Shown: positions 43,368-52,418 of the stretch, piece by piece
How the letters are laid out: every line of letters starts with the position of its first letter
Position numbering within the stretch: position 1 is the first letter of the stretch
Assembly (NCBI GenBank): GCA_041984235.1
Contig: JBHIYN010000013.1
Span: forward strand, 97,975-161,974
DNA: 64,000 bases
Direction: 5' to 3'
Source of the DNA: JBHIYN01 sp041984235
GTDB taxonomy: Bacteria; Pseudomonadota; Gammaproteobacteria; Ga0077536
Notes under the pieces: generated by a model
Databases searched by the model: none
Seen by the model: the letters and a program-made list of their open reading frames with translations, nothing else
What the model was told of the DNA's origin: nothing
Position numbers and translations under genes: made by a program

Positions 43368-44837
43368 ATGGGCAAACCCGAAGCCACCGTCAGCACCATT
43401 ACCGACGCCAGCACCCGTTATCGTTCCGGCGTGCTCAGGTACGCCGAGATGGGCTACTGGGAACCGGACTACGAGCCCGTCGAGACCGACGTACTGGCGC
43501 TGTTCCGCATCACCCCGCACGAAGGGGTCGACCCCGTCGAGGCCGCCGCCGCGGTCGCCGGCGAATCCTCCACCGCGACCTGGACGGTGGTGTGGACCGA
43601 CCGCCTGACCGCCTGCGAGCGCTACCGCGCCAAGGCCTACCGGGTCGACCCGGTGCCGGGCAGCCCGGGCCAGTACTTCGCCTGGATCGCCTACGACCTC
43701 GACCTGTTCGAGCCCGGCTCGATCGCCAACCTCTCGGCCAGCATCATCGGCAACGTGTTCGGCTTCAAGCCGCTCCAGGCGCTGCGCCTGGAGGACATGC
43801 GCCTGCCGGCCGCCTACATCAAGACCTTCGACGGGCCGGCCACCGGCATCGTGGTCGAGCGCGAGCGTCTCGACAAGTTCGGCCGCCCCCTGCTCGGCGC
43901 CACCGTCAAGCCCAAGCTCGGCCTGTCCGGCAAGAACTACGGCCGTGTCGTCTACGAGGCGCTGAAAGGCGGCCTCGACTTCACCAAGGACGACGAGAAC
44001 ATCAACAGCCAGCCCTTCATGCACTGGCGTGACCGGTTTCTCTACTGCATGGAAGCGGTCAACCGCGCGCAGGCCGCCACCGGCGAGGTCAAGGGCACCT
44101 ACCTCAACGTCACCGCCGGCACCATGGAGGACATGTACGAACGCGCCGAGTTCGCGCGCGACCTCGGCAGCTCGATCGTCATGATCGATCTCGTCATCGG
44201 CTACACCGCGATCCAGTCGATGGCGAAGTGGGCGCGCCGCAACGACATGATCCTGCACCTGCACCGTGCCGGTCACAGCACCTACACGCGCCAGAAGAGC
44301 CACGGCGTGTCGTTCCGCGTGATCTCGAAATGGATGCGCCTGGCCGGGGTCGACCATATCCATGCCGGCACCATCGTCGGCAAGCTGGAGGGCGATCCCA
44401 ACACCGTGCAGGGCTTCTACGACATCCTGCGCGAGGACCACAACCCGGTCGACCTGCAGCGCGGCGTGTTCTTCGAGCAGCACTGGGCGAGCCTGCGCAG
44501 GGTCATGCCGGTCGCATCCGGCGGCATCCACGCCGGCCAGATGCACCAGCTCCTGCACTACCTCGGCGACGACGTCGTGCTGCAGTTCGGCGGCGGCACC
44601 ATCGGCCACCCGATGGGCATCGCCGCCGGCGCCGAGGCCAACCGCGTCGCGCTGGAGGCGATGGTGCTGGCGCGCAACGAGGGCCGTGACATCTGGCACG
44701 AGGGACCGGACATCCTCGACGCCGCCGCGCGGCACTGTACGCCGCTGAAGGCCGCGCTCGATACCTGGGGCGAGGTCACCTTCGACTACGCCTCGACCGA
44801 CACCCCCGATTTCGTCCCCACCGCCACCACCGCCTGA
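43368..44837 (+). CDS. cbbL: Rubisco large subunit, form I (red-type, IC/ID)
   Basis: A 489-residue catalytic subunit that fixes CO2 onto ribulose 1,5-bisphosphate. GATVKPKLGLSGKNYGR carries Lys181. GGLDFTKDDENINSQPF carries the lysine to be carbamylated (Lys207) with Asp209 and Glu210 as Mg ligands. Loop 6 reads TIVGKLEGD (Lys339). The N-terminus RYRSGVLRYAEMGYWEPDYEP and the 489-residue length are typical of red-type enzymes (form IC). The start ATG 43368 follows gagga at suitable distance. It is followed after 10 bp by cbbS. Confidence 0.97.
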   Translation: MGKPEATVSTITDASTRYRSGVLRYAEMGYWEPDYEPVETDVLALFRITPHEGVDPVEAAAAVAGESSTATWTVVWTDRLTACERYRAKAYRVDPVPGSPGQYFAWIAYDLDLFEPGSIANLSASIIGNVFGFKPLQALRLEDMRLPAAYIKTFDGPATGIVVERERLDKFGRPLLGATVKPKLGLSGKNYGRVVYEALKGGLDFTKDDENINSQPFMHWRDRFLYCMEAVNRAQAATGEVKGTYLNVTAGTMEDMYERAEFARDLGSSIVMIDLVIGYTAIQSMAKWARRNDMILHLHRAGHSTYTRQKSHGVSFRVISKWMRLAGVDHIHAGTIVGKLEGDPNTVQGFYDILREDHNPVDLQRGVFFEQHWASLRRVMPVASGGIHAGQMHQLLHYLGDDVVLQFGGGTIGHPMGIAAGAEANRVALEAMVLARNEGRDIWHEGPDILDAAARHCTPLKAALDTWGEVTFDYASTDTPDFVPTATTA

Positions 44838-44847
44838 GGAGTGAGCC

Positions 44848-45276
44848 ATGCGACTGACCCAGGGAACCTTCTCCTTTCTGCCCGATCTCAGTGACGCCCA
44901 GATCCGCGCCCAGATCGACTATTGCCTGTCCCGTGGCTGGGCGGTGTCGGTGGAGTACACCGACGATCCGCACCCGCGCAACACCTACTGGGAGATGTTC
45001 GGCACCCCGATGTTCGACCTCGAGGACGCCGCCGGCGCCATGCACGCCATCGAGGACTGCCGTCGCACCTTCCCCGAACACTACGTGAAGCTGAACGCCT
45101 TCGACGCCAGTCACGGGGTCGAATCGCTGCAGCTCTCGTTCATCGTGCAGCGACCGCCGCACGAACCCGGCTTCCACCTCACGCGCTGCGAGCAGGCCGG
45201 GCGCACGCTGCGTTACACCACCACCAGCTACGCCAGCGAGCGGCCGGCCGGCCCACGCTACCCGGCGCAGCCATGA
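44848..45276 (+). CDS. cbbS: Rubisco small subunit (form IC)
   Basis: A 142-residue protein that assembles with CbbL as L8S8. The fold is seen in TFSFLPDLSDAQIRAQIDYC, then NTYWEMFGTPMFD and NAFDASHGVESLQLSFIVQRP. The long C-terminal extension (PGFHLTRCEQAGRTLRYTTT) is diagnostic of red-type small subunits, where it forms a hairpin lining the central channel. The start ATG 44848 is preceded by gagg. The stop overlaps the ATG of cbbX by 4 bp. Confidence 0.96.
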   Translation: MRLTQGTFSFLPDLSDAQIRAQIDYCLSRGWAVSVEYTDDPHPRNTYWEMFGTPMFDLEDAAGAMHAIEDCRRTFPEHYVKLNAFDASHGVESLQLSFIVQRPPHEPGFHLTRCEQAGRTLRYTTTSYASERPAGPRYPAQP

Positions 45277-46187
45277 GCCAGGTCGCGGCCGAAATCGGCG
45301 CGGCACAGTCCGCCCTCGACCTCGACGCGCTGTACCGCGAGTCGAACGTCGCCACCGCGCTGGAGGCACTGGACCGCGAGTTGGTCGGGCTGGCGCCGGT
45401 CAAGACCCGGGTGCGCGAGATCGCCGCCCTGCTGCTGGTCGAGAAGCTGAGACGCACAATCGGCCTCGAAGCCGATGCGCCGCCCCTGCACATGAGCTTC
45501 ACCGGCAACCCCGGCACCGGCAAGACCACCGTGGCGATGCGCATGGCGGCCATCCTTCACGGCTTGGAGTACGTGCGCAAGGGTCACCTGGTCGCGGTCA
45601 CCCGTGACGATCTGGTCGGCGAGTACATCGGCCACACTGCGCCCAAGACCAAGGAGGTCATCAAGCGCGCCATGGGCGGCGTGCTGTTCATCGACGAGGC
45701 GTATTACCTGTACCGCCCCGAGAACGAGCGCGACTACGGGCAGGAGGCGATCGAGATCCTGCTGCAGGTAATGGAGAACCGGCGCGACGACCTGGTGGTG
45801 ATCTTCGCCGGCTACCGCGATCGCATGCAGACCTTCTTCTCCGCCAATCCCGGCATGGCTTCGCGCGTCGCCCACCACATCGACTTTCCGGACTACGACG
45901 AAGCCGAGCTCTACGAGATCGCGCTGCTGCTCGCCGAACGCATGTGCTACACGTTCAGCGCCGAAGCCGAGGACAGCATGCGCGAGTACATCGCACTGCG
46001 CCGCGGCCAGCCGAATTTCGCCAACGCGCGCTCGATCAGGAACGCGCTCGACCGCGCGCGCCTGCGCCAGGCCAACCGCCTGTTCCAGCGCCGCGCACAG
46101 GGCGCGCTGACGGCGGCCGAGCTGACCACGATAGAGGCCGCCGACCTGCGCGCGAGCCGCGTGTTCCGCACGCCGGCACCGCACTGA
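45273..46187 (+). CDS. cbbX: CbbX, red-type Rubisco activase
   Basis: A 304-residue AAA+ ATPase that remodels inhibited red-type Rubisco by pulling on the CbbL C-terminus. The Walker A motif GNPGTGKT is at 78-85, Walker B in GGVLFIDEAYYL near 137, and the CbbX pore loop region DDLVGEYIGHTAPKTKEVI just before. Sensor 1 lies in VVIFAGYRDRM. The C-terminal helical domain contains NFANARSIRNALDRARLRQA. Length equals known CbbX (about 305). It overlaps cbbS, so the activase is made with the enzyme. CbbX is found with form IC, not form IA, enzymes. Confidence 0.96.
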   Translation: MSQVAAEIGAAQSALDLDALYRESNVATALEALDRELVGLAPVKTRVREIAALLLVEKLRRTIGLEADAPPLHMSFTGNPGTGKTTVAMRMAAILHGLEYVRKGHLVAVTRDDLVGEYIGHTAPKTKEVIKRAMGGVLFIDEAYYLYRPENERDYGQEAIEILLQVMENRRDDLVVIFAGYRDRMQTFFSANPGMASRVAHHIDFPDYDEAELYEIALLLAERMCYTFSAEAEDSMREYIALRRGQPNFANARSIRNALDRARLRQANRLFQRRAQGALTAAELTTIEAADLRASRVFRTPAPH

Positions 46188-46254
46188 ATCCGCAGCCGCG
46201 GGCGCGCCGGGCCGCGCCCGCCGGCCGCCAGCATCATCATTGGGGAGAGAACGC

Positions 46255-47325
46255 ATGCTGACCGACCGCACCACGCTGACCGAGTTCCTGATCGAGGAGC
46301 GCCGGCGCTTTCCGCACGCGCGCGGCGATCTCAACGCGCTGATCCTCGACATCGCGCTGGCCTGCAAGGTCATCGCGCGCAGTGTCGCCGGCGGCCGCCT
46401 CGCCGGTGCGCTGGGCGAGACCCGTGCGGTCAACGTCCAGGGCGAGCAGCGGCAACGCCTGGACGTGCTCGCCAACAACGCCTTCGTGCGCGCCACCGAG
46501 TGGAGCGGACACCTGGCCGGCATGGTCTCGGAGGAAATGAAAGACCCGCACCCGATCCCCGCGCACTACCCGCGCGGCAAGTACCTGCTGGCCTTCGACC
46601 CGCTCGACGGCTCGTCCAACATCGACGTCAACGTCGCCGTCGGTAGCATCTTCTCCATCCTGCGCGCGCCGCGCGAGGGCAAGCGGGCGACAGCCAGCGA
46701 CTTCCTGCGCCCCGGCCTCGAACAGGTGTGCGCGGGCTACGCACTCTACGGCCCCTCCACCATGCTGGTGCTGACCGTAGGCAACGGCGTGCACGGCTTC
46801 ACCCTGGAGCCCTCGATCGGCGAGTTCATTCTCACCCACCCCGCCATCAGCGTGCCGCGCGAGACCCACGAGTTCGCCATCAACGCCTCCAACAGCCGTT
46901 TCTGGGAACCGGCCGTGCGGCGCTACGTCGACGAGTGCCTGGCCGGCACCACCGGGCCGCGCGCGAAGGACTTCAACATGCGCTGGATCGCCTCCCTGGT
47001 CGCCGAGGCGCACCGCATCCTGATGCGCGGCGGCGTGTTCCTGTACCCGCGCGACACCCGCGATCCGCGCAAGCCCGGCCGCCTGCGCCTGCTCTACGAA
47101 GCCAGCCCCGTCGCCATGCTCATCGAGCAGGCCGGTGGCATGGCCAGCACCGGGCACACACGGCTGCTGGAGGTCACGCCGCAGGCGCTGCACCAGCGCA
47201 TTGGCTTCGTATTCGGCTCGGCGAGCGAAGTCGAACGCATCGAACGCTACCACGGCGAGCGCTATGCTTCGCGTTACGACGCACCACTGTTCGGCGCCCG
47301 CGGCCTGTTCCGCGAGTCGGCCTGA
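46255..47325 (+). CDS. fbp: Fructose-1,6-bisphosphatase class I
   Basis: A 356-residue enzyme that hydrolyses fructose 1,6-bisphosphate for regeneration of RuBP. The signature FDPLDGSSNIDVNVAVGSIF carries the metal ligands (Asp-Pro-Leu-Asp-Gly). LTVGNGVHGFTLEP and EFAINASNSRFWEP follow; IEQAGGMASTGHTRLLEV is the C-terminal block. The start is ATG 46255, 6 bases after ggggagag. It is encoded 67 bp after cbbX in the same direction, so cbbF is an alternative name. Confidence 0.96.
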   Translation: MLTDRTTLTEFLIEERRRFPHARGDLNALILDIALACKVIARSVAGGRLAGALGETRAVNVQGEQRQRLDVLANNAFVRATEWSGHLAGMVSEEMKDPHPIPAHYPRGKYLLAFDPLDGSSNIDVNVAVGSIFSILRAPREGKRATASDFLRPGLEQVCAGYALYGPSTMLVLTVGNGVHGFTLEPSIGEFILTHPAISVPRETHEFAINASNSRFWEPAVRRYVDECLAGTTGPRAKDFNMRWIASLVAEAHRILMRGGVFLYPRDTRDPRKPGRLRLLYEASPVAMLIEQAGGMASTGHTRLLEVTPQALHQRIGFVFGSASEVERIERYHGERYASRYDAPLFGARGLFRESA

Positions 47326-47344
47326 ACCTGCAGGAGAGCGCACC

Positions 47345-48238
47345 ATGTCCGTCAGGCACCCGATCGTCGCGATTACCGGCCCCTCCGGCGCCGGCACCAC
47401 CTCCGTCATGCGCACCTTCGACCAGATCTTCCGGCGCGAAGGGGTCAACGCGGCCTTCGTCGAAGGCGATGCCTTCCACCGCTACGACCGCACCGAGATG
47501 AACGAGAAGCTGGCCTTCGAGTGGGAGCGCGGCAACCAGGCCTTCAGTCACTTCGGGCCGGACACCAACCTGTTCGCCGAGCTCGAGCAGCTGTTCCGCG
47601 ACTACGGTGAGAGCGGCAGCGGACGCGTGCGCAAGTACCTGCACGACGACGAGGAAGCCGCTCCCTACGGCCAGGAGCCCGGCACCTTCACGCCGTGGAC
47701 CGACCTGCCGGGCGACACCGACCTGCTGTTCTACGAGGGTCTGCACGGCGCGATCAAGACCGACAGCGTCGACGTCATCCAGCATGTCGACCTCTCGATC
47801 GGCGTGGTCCCGGTGATCAACCTGGAGTGGATCCAGAAGCTGCACCGCGATCGCTCCAAGCGCGGTTACAGTACCGAGGCGGTGACCGACACCATCCTGC
47901 GTCGCATGCCGGATTACGTGAACTACATCGTCCCGCAGTTCTCGCGCACCCACGTCAACTTCCAGCGCGTGCCGCTGGTCGACACGTCCAACCCGTTCAT
48001 CGCGCGCCACATCCCGACCCCGGCCGAGTCGATGCTGGTGATTCGTTTCGCCAATCCGCGCGGCATCGATTTCTCCTACCTGCGCCTGATGCTGGACGGC
48101 TCGTTCATGTCGCGCGCCAACACCATCGTGGTGCCAGGCGGCAACATGGACCTCGCCATGCAGCTCATCTTCACGCCCATGATCTGGCGCCTGATGGAGC
48201 GCAGCCAGAAGGGCCTGCGCGCGGTCGGCAAGCCGTGA
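47345..48238 (+). CDS. prkB: Phosphoribulokinase (class I)
   Basis: A 297-residue kinase that makes ribulose 1,5-bisphosphate from ribulose 5-phosphate and ATP. The P-loop is AITGPSGAGTTSVMRTF near residue 10. FVEGDAFHRYDRTEMNE follows, with the catalytic Asp, and DLLFYEGLHGAIKTDSV is typical of the bacterial octameric class. The C-terminal VVPGGNMDLAMQLIF matches family enzymes. The start ATG 47345 is 19 bp after the fbp stop. It is the only kinase specific to the Calvin cycle and confirms that the locus is functional in design. Confidence 0.97.
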   Translation: MSVRHPIVAITGPSGAGTTSVMRTFDQIFRREGVNAAFVEGDAFHRYDRTEMNEKLAFEWERGNQAFSHFGPDTNLFAELEQLFRDYGESGSGRVRKYLHDDEEAAPYGQEPGTFTPWTDLPGDTDLLFYEGLHGAIKTDSVDVIQHVDLSIGVVPVINLEWIQKLHRDRSKRGYSTEAVTDTILRRMPDYVNYIVPQFSRTHVNFQRVPLVDTSNPFIARHIPTPAESMLVIRFANPRGIDFSYLRLMLDGSFMSRANTIVVPGGNMDLAMQLIFTPMIWRLMERSQKGLRAVGKP

Positions 48239-48290
48239 AGCGCACCTCGCGTCACCGCCCCTGGAACATCCTCGACCCGGAGCATCCGCC

Positions 48291-49352
48291 ATGGCCCTGG
48301 TAGCACTGCGCCAGCTGCTCGACCACGCCGCCGAACACGGCTACGGCGTGCCCGCTTTCAACATCAACAACCTCGAGCAGGTCCAGGCCATCATGCGCGC
48401 CGCCGCCGCGCTCGACAGCCCGGTCATCCTGCAGGCCTCGGCCGGTGCGCGCGACTACGCCGGTGAAGCCTTTCTGCGCCACCTCGTGGCGGCCGCGGTG
48501 GAGACCTGGCCGGACATCCCGGTGGTGCTGCACCAGGACCACGGCGCCAGCCCGGCGGTCTGCCAGCGCTCGATTCGGGCCGGCTTCACCAGCGTCATGA
48601 TGGACGGCTCGCTGCGCGAGGACATGAAGACGCCGGCGAGCTACGCCTACAACTGCGAGGTGACCGCGCGCGTGGTCGAGATGGCGCACGCGGTCGGCGT
48701 CTCGGTAGAGGGCGAGCTCGGCTGCCTGGGCTCGCTGGAGTCCGGCCTGGCCGGCGACGAAGACGGCTCCGGGGCGGACGGCCTGCTCAGCCGCGAGCAG
48801 CTCCTGACCGATCCCGACGAGGCCGCCGATTTCGTCGCGCGCACCGGCGTCGATGCGCTCGCCATCGCGATCGGCACCTCGCACGGCGCCTACAAGTTCA
48901 GCCGCCGCCCGACCGGCGACATCCTCGCCATCGATCGCATCGCGGCGATCCACCAGCGCCTGCCCGACACGCACCTGGTGATGCATGGCTCGTCCTCGGT
49001 GCCGCAGGAGTGGCTCGCGGTGATCCGCGAGCACGGCGGCGAGATCGGCGAGACCTACGGGGTGCCGGTCGAGGAGATCCGGCGCGGCATCGCGCACGGC
49101 GTGCGCAAGATCAACATCGACACCGACATCCGTCTCGCCATGACCGGCGCGCTGCGCCGTGAGCTGGACGGCGCGCGTGACGCCTTCGATCCGCGGCGCT
49201 TCCTGCGTGCCGCCACCGCCGCGGCCGAGGCGCTGTGCGGCGAGCGCATGCAGGCCTTCGGCTGCGCCGGCCAGGGCTCGCACATCCGGCCATTGCCGTT
49301 GTCGGTGCTCGCCGCGCGCTACCCGCCGCCGCGCTCGCGCGCCGTCGCCTGA
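48291..49352 (+). CDS. fba: Fructose-bisphosphate aldolase class II (Calvin-type)
   Basis: A 353-residue zinc-dependent aldolase that condenses DHAP with glyceraldehyde 3-phosphate (and often with erythrose 4-phosphate in the cycle). The zinc His lies in VVLHQDHGASP and the second in VMHGSSSVPQEW. The signature VEGELGCLGSLESG and the Gly-rich INIDTDIRLAMTGAL are in place. Length fits the CbbA-type (about 350), and the DGLLSREQLLTDPDEAADFV insert is common in this subgroup. It closes the cbb cluster; no transketolase gene is in view. Confidence 0.95.
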   Translation: MALVALRQLLDHAAEHGYGVPAFNINNLEQVQAIMRAAAALDSPVILQASAGARDYAGEAFLRHLVAAAVETWPDIPVVLHQDHGASPAVCQRSIRAGFTSVMMDGSLREDMKTPASYAYNCEVTARVVEMAHAVGVSVEGELGCLGSLESGLAGDEDGSGADGLLSREQLLTDPDEAADFVARTGVDALAIAIGTSHGAYKFSRRPTGDILAIDRIAAIHQRLPDTHLVMHGSSSVPQEWLAVIREHGGEIGETYGVPVEEIRRGIAHGVRKINIDTDIRLAMTGALRRELDGARDAFDPRRFLRAATAAAEALCGERMQAFGCAGQGSHIRPLPLSVLAARYPPPRSRAVA

Positions 49353-49362
49353 ACGGGCCTGC

Positions 49363-50046
49363 TCAGGCGGCCTTGCCGACCCGGTCGGGGGACGAGCCGT
49401 CGTCCTCCTCGTCCCGCTCCTGCTCCGCGTGTGCGGCCGCCACGGTGTCTTCCATGTCCGCTTCGTCGCCGGCCACGGTGTCGTCCATGCCGGATTCGTC
49501 GCTGACCGCCCCGGCGTCCTCGTCGAGGTCGCTCAGAGACAGCGACGGGTAGTCGTCGTCCGTCGCCGCTGACTCCGCGTCGGCGTCGGCCACACGCTCC
49601 GCAGCTTCCGCGGCCGCCTCGCCGCCGCTGGCCGCCGCCGGATCGGCGGCGTCTGACGGGTCGACCTCGTCGCCGTCATCGAACGCGGCCGGCGCCACGG
49701 CGGCGGCCGCCACGCTCTCCGGCAGGATCGCGCTGCGATCCTCCAGGCTGAGGTGATCGGCGAGCCGCGCCGGCTCCACCTCGCACAGCTCGCGCGCGCC
49801 GCTCGCCATGTGGGCGTAGACCTCGCGGTACTGCTCGGTCATGCGCTGCAGCAGCTCGTTGGTGGTCGCGAAATGGGCGTCGACCTTGCCGCGGTACTGG
49901 TCGTAATCGCGTTTCAGCTCGGCCGGCGGACGCCCGCCGGACGCCTCGCGGGCGCGCACGCCGGCCCACAGGTAGCCGGCCGCTGCGCCCAGGGCGACGA
50001 GGCCCACCGTCCACAGAAAAATGCCCATCGCACTCAGGGTGACCAT
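49363..50046 (-). CDS. zapG: ZapG/YhcB-like (DUF1043) inner-membrane protein with long acidic tail
   Basis: A 227-residue protein. The N-terminal helix (IFLWTVGLVALGAAAGYLWAG) is followed by a coiled region with LKRDYDQYRGKVDAHFATTNELLQRM and YREVYAHMASGARELC, which is the DUF1043 signature (E. coli YhcB, now ZapG). YhcB affects cell division and the envelope. The tail after residue 125 is an unusual Asp/Glu/Ala-rich stretch of over 100 residues (DLDEDAGAVSDESGMDD and similar), absent from the 132-residue E. coli protein. The start is 50046, although a later internal Met at 50028 is possible. It is convergent with fba. Confidence 0.85.
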   Translation of the reverse strand: MVTLSAMGIFLWTVGLVALGAAAGYLWAGVRAREASGGRPPAELKRDYDQYRGKVDAHFATTNELLQRMTEQYREVYAHMASGARELCEVEPARLADHLSLEDRSAILPESVAAAAVAPAAFDDGDEVDPSDAADPAAASGGEAAAEAAERVADADAESAATDDDYPSLSLSDLDEDAGAVSDESGMDDTVAGDEADMEDTVAAAHAEQERDEEDDGSSPDRVGKAA

Positions 50047-50257
50047 TTCGATTCCCCTTGAATTTCAATCAATTGGTTAACTCGTTCGCGACCGGCGCGG
50101 GCCGGTCGAGCGCATGAGGAACGCGCCGGCTTGGCCACTATGGGAACACAATCGGGGCGCCCGCGCGAGTACATGTTGCACTGCGGAGAGGATCCCCGTC
50201 GGCGCTGGCGCGGCGGGCCGCTGTCCGTACAATGCCGGCCCTCGGGAGGTTTCATTC

Positions 50258-50560
50258 ATGAGAGAGAACAAGCAGCCGGCGGCAGCCGCCGGCGGCGCGC
50301 GCGCCCATGCCTACTGGCGCGCCAACCTGCGCGTGGTCGCGGTCCTGCTGGCGGTCTGGTTCACGGTCTCGTTCGGCTTCGGCATCGTGCTCGTGGAGCC
50401 GCTCAACGCGTTCCGCCTGTTCGGCTTCAAGCTCGGCTTCTGGTGGGCCCAGCAGGGTGCGATCTTCGTCTTCGTCGCCCTGATCTTCGTCTACGCCGCG
50501 GCCATGCACCGGCTCGACCGCCGCTACGGCGTCGATGACGACGACGCGGGTGAGGGCTGA
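50258..50560 (+). CDS. DUF4212 small subunit of sodium:solute symporter
   Basis: A 100-residue protein with two membrane helices (LRVVAVLLAVWFTVSFGFGIV; QQGAIFVFVALIFVYAAAMHRL). The central FRLFGFKLGFWWAQQG is typical of DUF4212 proteins, which are encoded next to an SSS symporter and probably form its small subunit. The start ATG 50258 is preceded by gggaggt. The stop TGA overlaps the ATG of the symporter gene. Confidence 0.92.
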   Translation: MRENKQPAAAAGGARAHAYWRANLRVVAVLLAVWFTVSFGFGIVLVEPLNAFRLFGFKLGFWWAQQGAIFVFVALIFVYAAAMHRLDRRYGVDDDDAGEG

Positions 50561-52335
50561 TGGACGCGCAGACGCTGACCTATCTCTTCGTCGCCCTGAG
50601 CTTCGCGCTCTACATCGGCATCGCGGTGTGGTCGCGCGCCGGCTCCACCAACGAGTTCTACGTCGCCGGCGGCGGCGTGCACCCGATCGCGAACGGCATG
50701 GCCACCGCGGCCGACTGGATGAGCGCGGCCTCCTTCCTGTCGATGGCCGGCATCATCGCCTTCCTCGGTTACGACGGCGCGGTCTATCTCATGGGCTGGA
50801 CCGGTGGCTACGTACTGCTGGCGATGCTGCTCGCGCCCTACCTGCGCAAGTTCGGTGAATTCACCGTGCCCGACTTCGTCGGCACGCGCTATTACTCGAA
50901 CACCGCGCGCGTGGTCGCGGTCGTGAGCCTGATCGTGATCTCGTTCACCTATGTCGCGGGACAGATGCGCGGCGTCGGCATCGTGTTCTCCAACTTCCTC
51001 GACATCTCCATCGAGTGGGGCGTGGTGGTGGGCATGGCGGTGGTGTTCCTGTACGCCGTGCTCGGCGGCATGAAAGGCATCACCTATACCCAGGTGGCGC
51101 AGTATTGCGTGCTGATCTTCGCCTACCTGGTGCCCGCGATCTTCATCTCCATGCTGATCACCGGCATCCCGGTGCCGCAGCTCGGCCTCGGCGCGGCGGT
51201 CGCCGACGGCTCCGGCGTGGCGGTACTCGATCGCCTCGACCAGACCCTGCTCGAGCTCGGCTTCGCGCCCTACACCGAGGGCACGCGCTCGAAAGTCGAC
51301 ATGTTCGCCATCACCCTGGCGCTGATGGTCGGCACCGCCGGCCTGCCGCATGTCATCGTGCGCTTCTTCACCGTGCCCAAGGTGTCCGACGCGCGTCGCT
51401 CGGCCGGCTGGGCGCTGCTGTTCATCGCCCTGCTCTACACCACCGCGCCCGCGGTCGGCGCCTTCGCCAGGCTCAACTTCATCGACACCGTGCACGAGAC
51501 CGCCTACGAGGACATCCCGGCGTGGTTCGCCAACTGGGAGAAGGTCGGCCTGGTCGGCTGGCTGGACAAGAACGGCGACGGCCGCGTGCAGTACGGTCCC
51601 GGCGCACCGTTCATCGGCGCGCCACGCTTCGACGAGGGCGCGCGCGGGCCGGCCGGTGAACGGGTGGTGGTCAATGCCACGCTGAGCACCGCCAACGAGG
51701 TCTACGTCGACCGCGACATCATGGTGCTGGCCAACCCCGAGATCGCGGCCCTGCCGGCGTGGGTCATCGCGCTGGTCGCGGCCGGCTCGCTGGCCGCCGC
51801 GCTGTCGACGGCGGCCGGCCTGCTGCTGGTGATCTCGACCTCGGTCTCGCACGACCTGCTGAAGAAAACCTTCGCGCGCGGGCTCTCCGATCGCCAGGAG
51901 CTGCTCGCCGCCCGCGTTGCCGCGGCCAGCGCGATCGCGATCGCCGGCTACCTCGGCATCAACCCGCCGGGCTTCGTCGCGCAGGTGGTGGCCTTCGCCT
52001 TCGGGCTCGCCGCCGCGTCGCTGTTCCCGGCCATCCTGATGGGCATCTTCTCCACTCGCATGAACGGGCCGGGCGCGATCAGCGGGATGATCGTCGGCCT
52101 CACCTTCACCTTCGGCTACATCGTCTACTTCAAGTTTCACGCGCCCGAGCTCAACGATGCCGCGCACTGGCTGTTCGGCATCTCGCCGGAGGGCATCGGC
52201 GTGATCGGAGCGGCGCTCAACTTCGGCGTCGCCATGCTGGTCTCGGCGCTGGGCGCACCGCCGCCCGAGCGCGTGCGCCTGCTGGTCGAGGACATCCGCG
52301 TCCCGCGCGGGGTCAGCGCACCGCACGACCACTGA
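50560..52335 (+). CDS. Sodium:solute symporter, SSS family
   Basis: A 591-residue inner-membrane carrier with about 13 hydrophobic helices. GSTNEFYVAGGGVHPIANGMATAADWMSAASF near residue 28 is the SSS signature region with the Na-binding helix. VLGGMKGITYTQVAQY near 170 is typical of the family. The subgroup with a DUF4212 partner and a GVHPIANGMATAADWMSAASF opening is found with acetate or other monocarboxylate use, but the substrate is not shown. An inserted loop DKNGDGRVQYGPGAPF around residue 340, EF-hand-like, is the odd element. It ends just before a terminator hairpin. Confidence 0.92.
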   Translation: MDAQTLTYLFVALSFALYIGIAVWSRAGSTNEFYVAGGGVHPIANGMATAADWMSAASFLSMAGIIAFLGYDGAVYLMGWTGGYVLLAMLLAPYLRKFGEFTVPDFVGTRYYSNTARVVAVVSLIVISFTYVAGQMRGVGIVFSNFLDISIEWGVVVGMAVVFLYAVLGGMKGITYTQVAQYCVLIFAYLVPAIFISMLITGIPVPQLGLGAAVADGSGVAVLDRLDQTLLELGFAPYTEGTRSKVDMFAITLALMVGTAGLPHVIVRFFTVPKVSDARRSAGWALLFIALLYTTAPAVGAFARLNFIDTVHETAYEDIPAWFANWEKVGLVGWLDKNGDGRVQYGPGAPFIGAPRFDEGARGPAGERVVVNATLSTANEVYVDRDIMVLANPEIAALPAWVIALVAAGSLAAALSTAAGLLLVISTSVSHDLLKKTFARGLSDRQELLAARVAAASAIAIAGYLGINPPGFVAQVVAFAFGLAAASLFPAILMGIFSTRMNGPGAISGMIVGLTFTFGYIVYFKFHAPELNDAAHWLFGISPEGIGVIGAALNFGVAMLVSALGAPPPERVRLLVEDIRVPRGVSAPHDH

Positions 52336-52350
52336 TACGCGCAAAAGAAA

Positions 52351-52372
52351 AAGCCCCGCGCATGCGGGGCTT
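52351..52372 (-). terminator. Intrinsic terminator hairpin
   Basis: Nine-base arms (aagccccgc and gcggggctt) close a 4-base loop. On the minus strand the hairpin is followed by TTTTTCTTTT, the usual run for Rho-independent termination, so it serves the converging PhoX-like gene. On the plus strand it follows the symporter stop by 15 bp and may also help there. Confidence 0.85.
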
Positions 52373-52418
52373 CAAGGGGACTTTGTGGGCGGCAGGCCGC
52401 CCGTCAGCGCAGCCGGGC

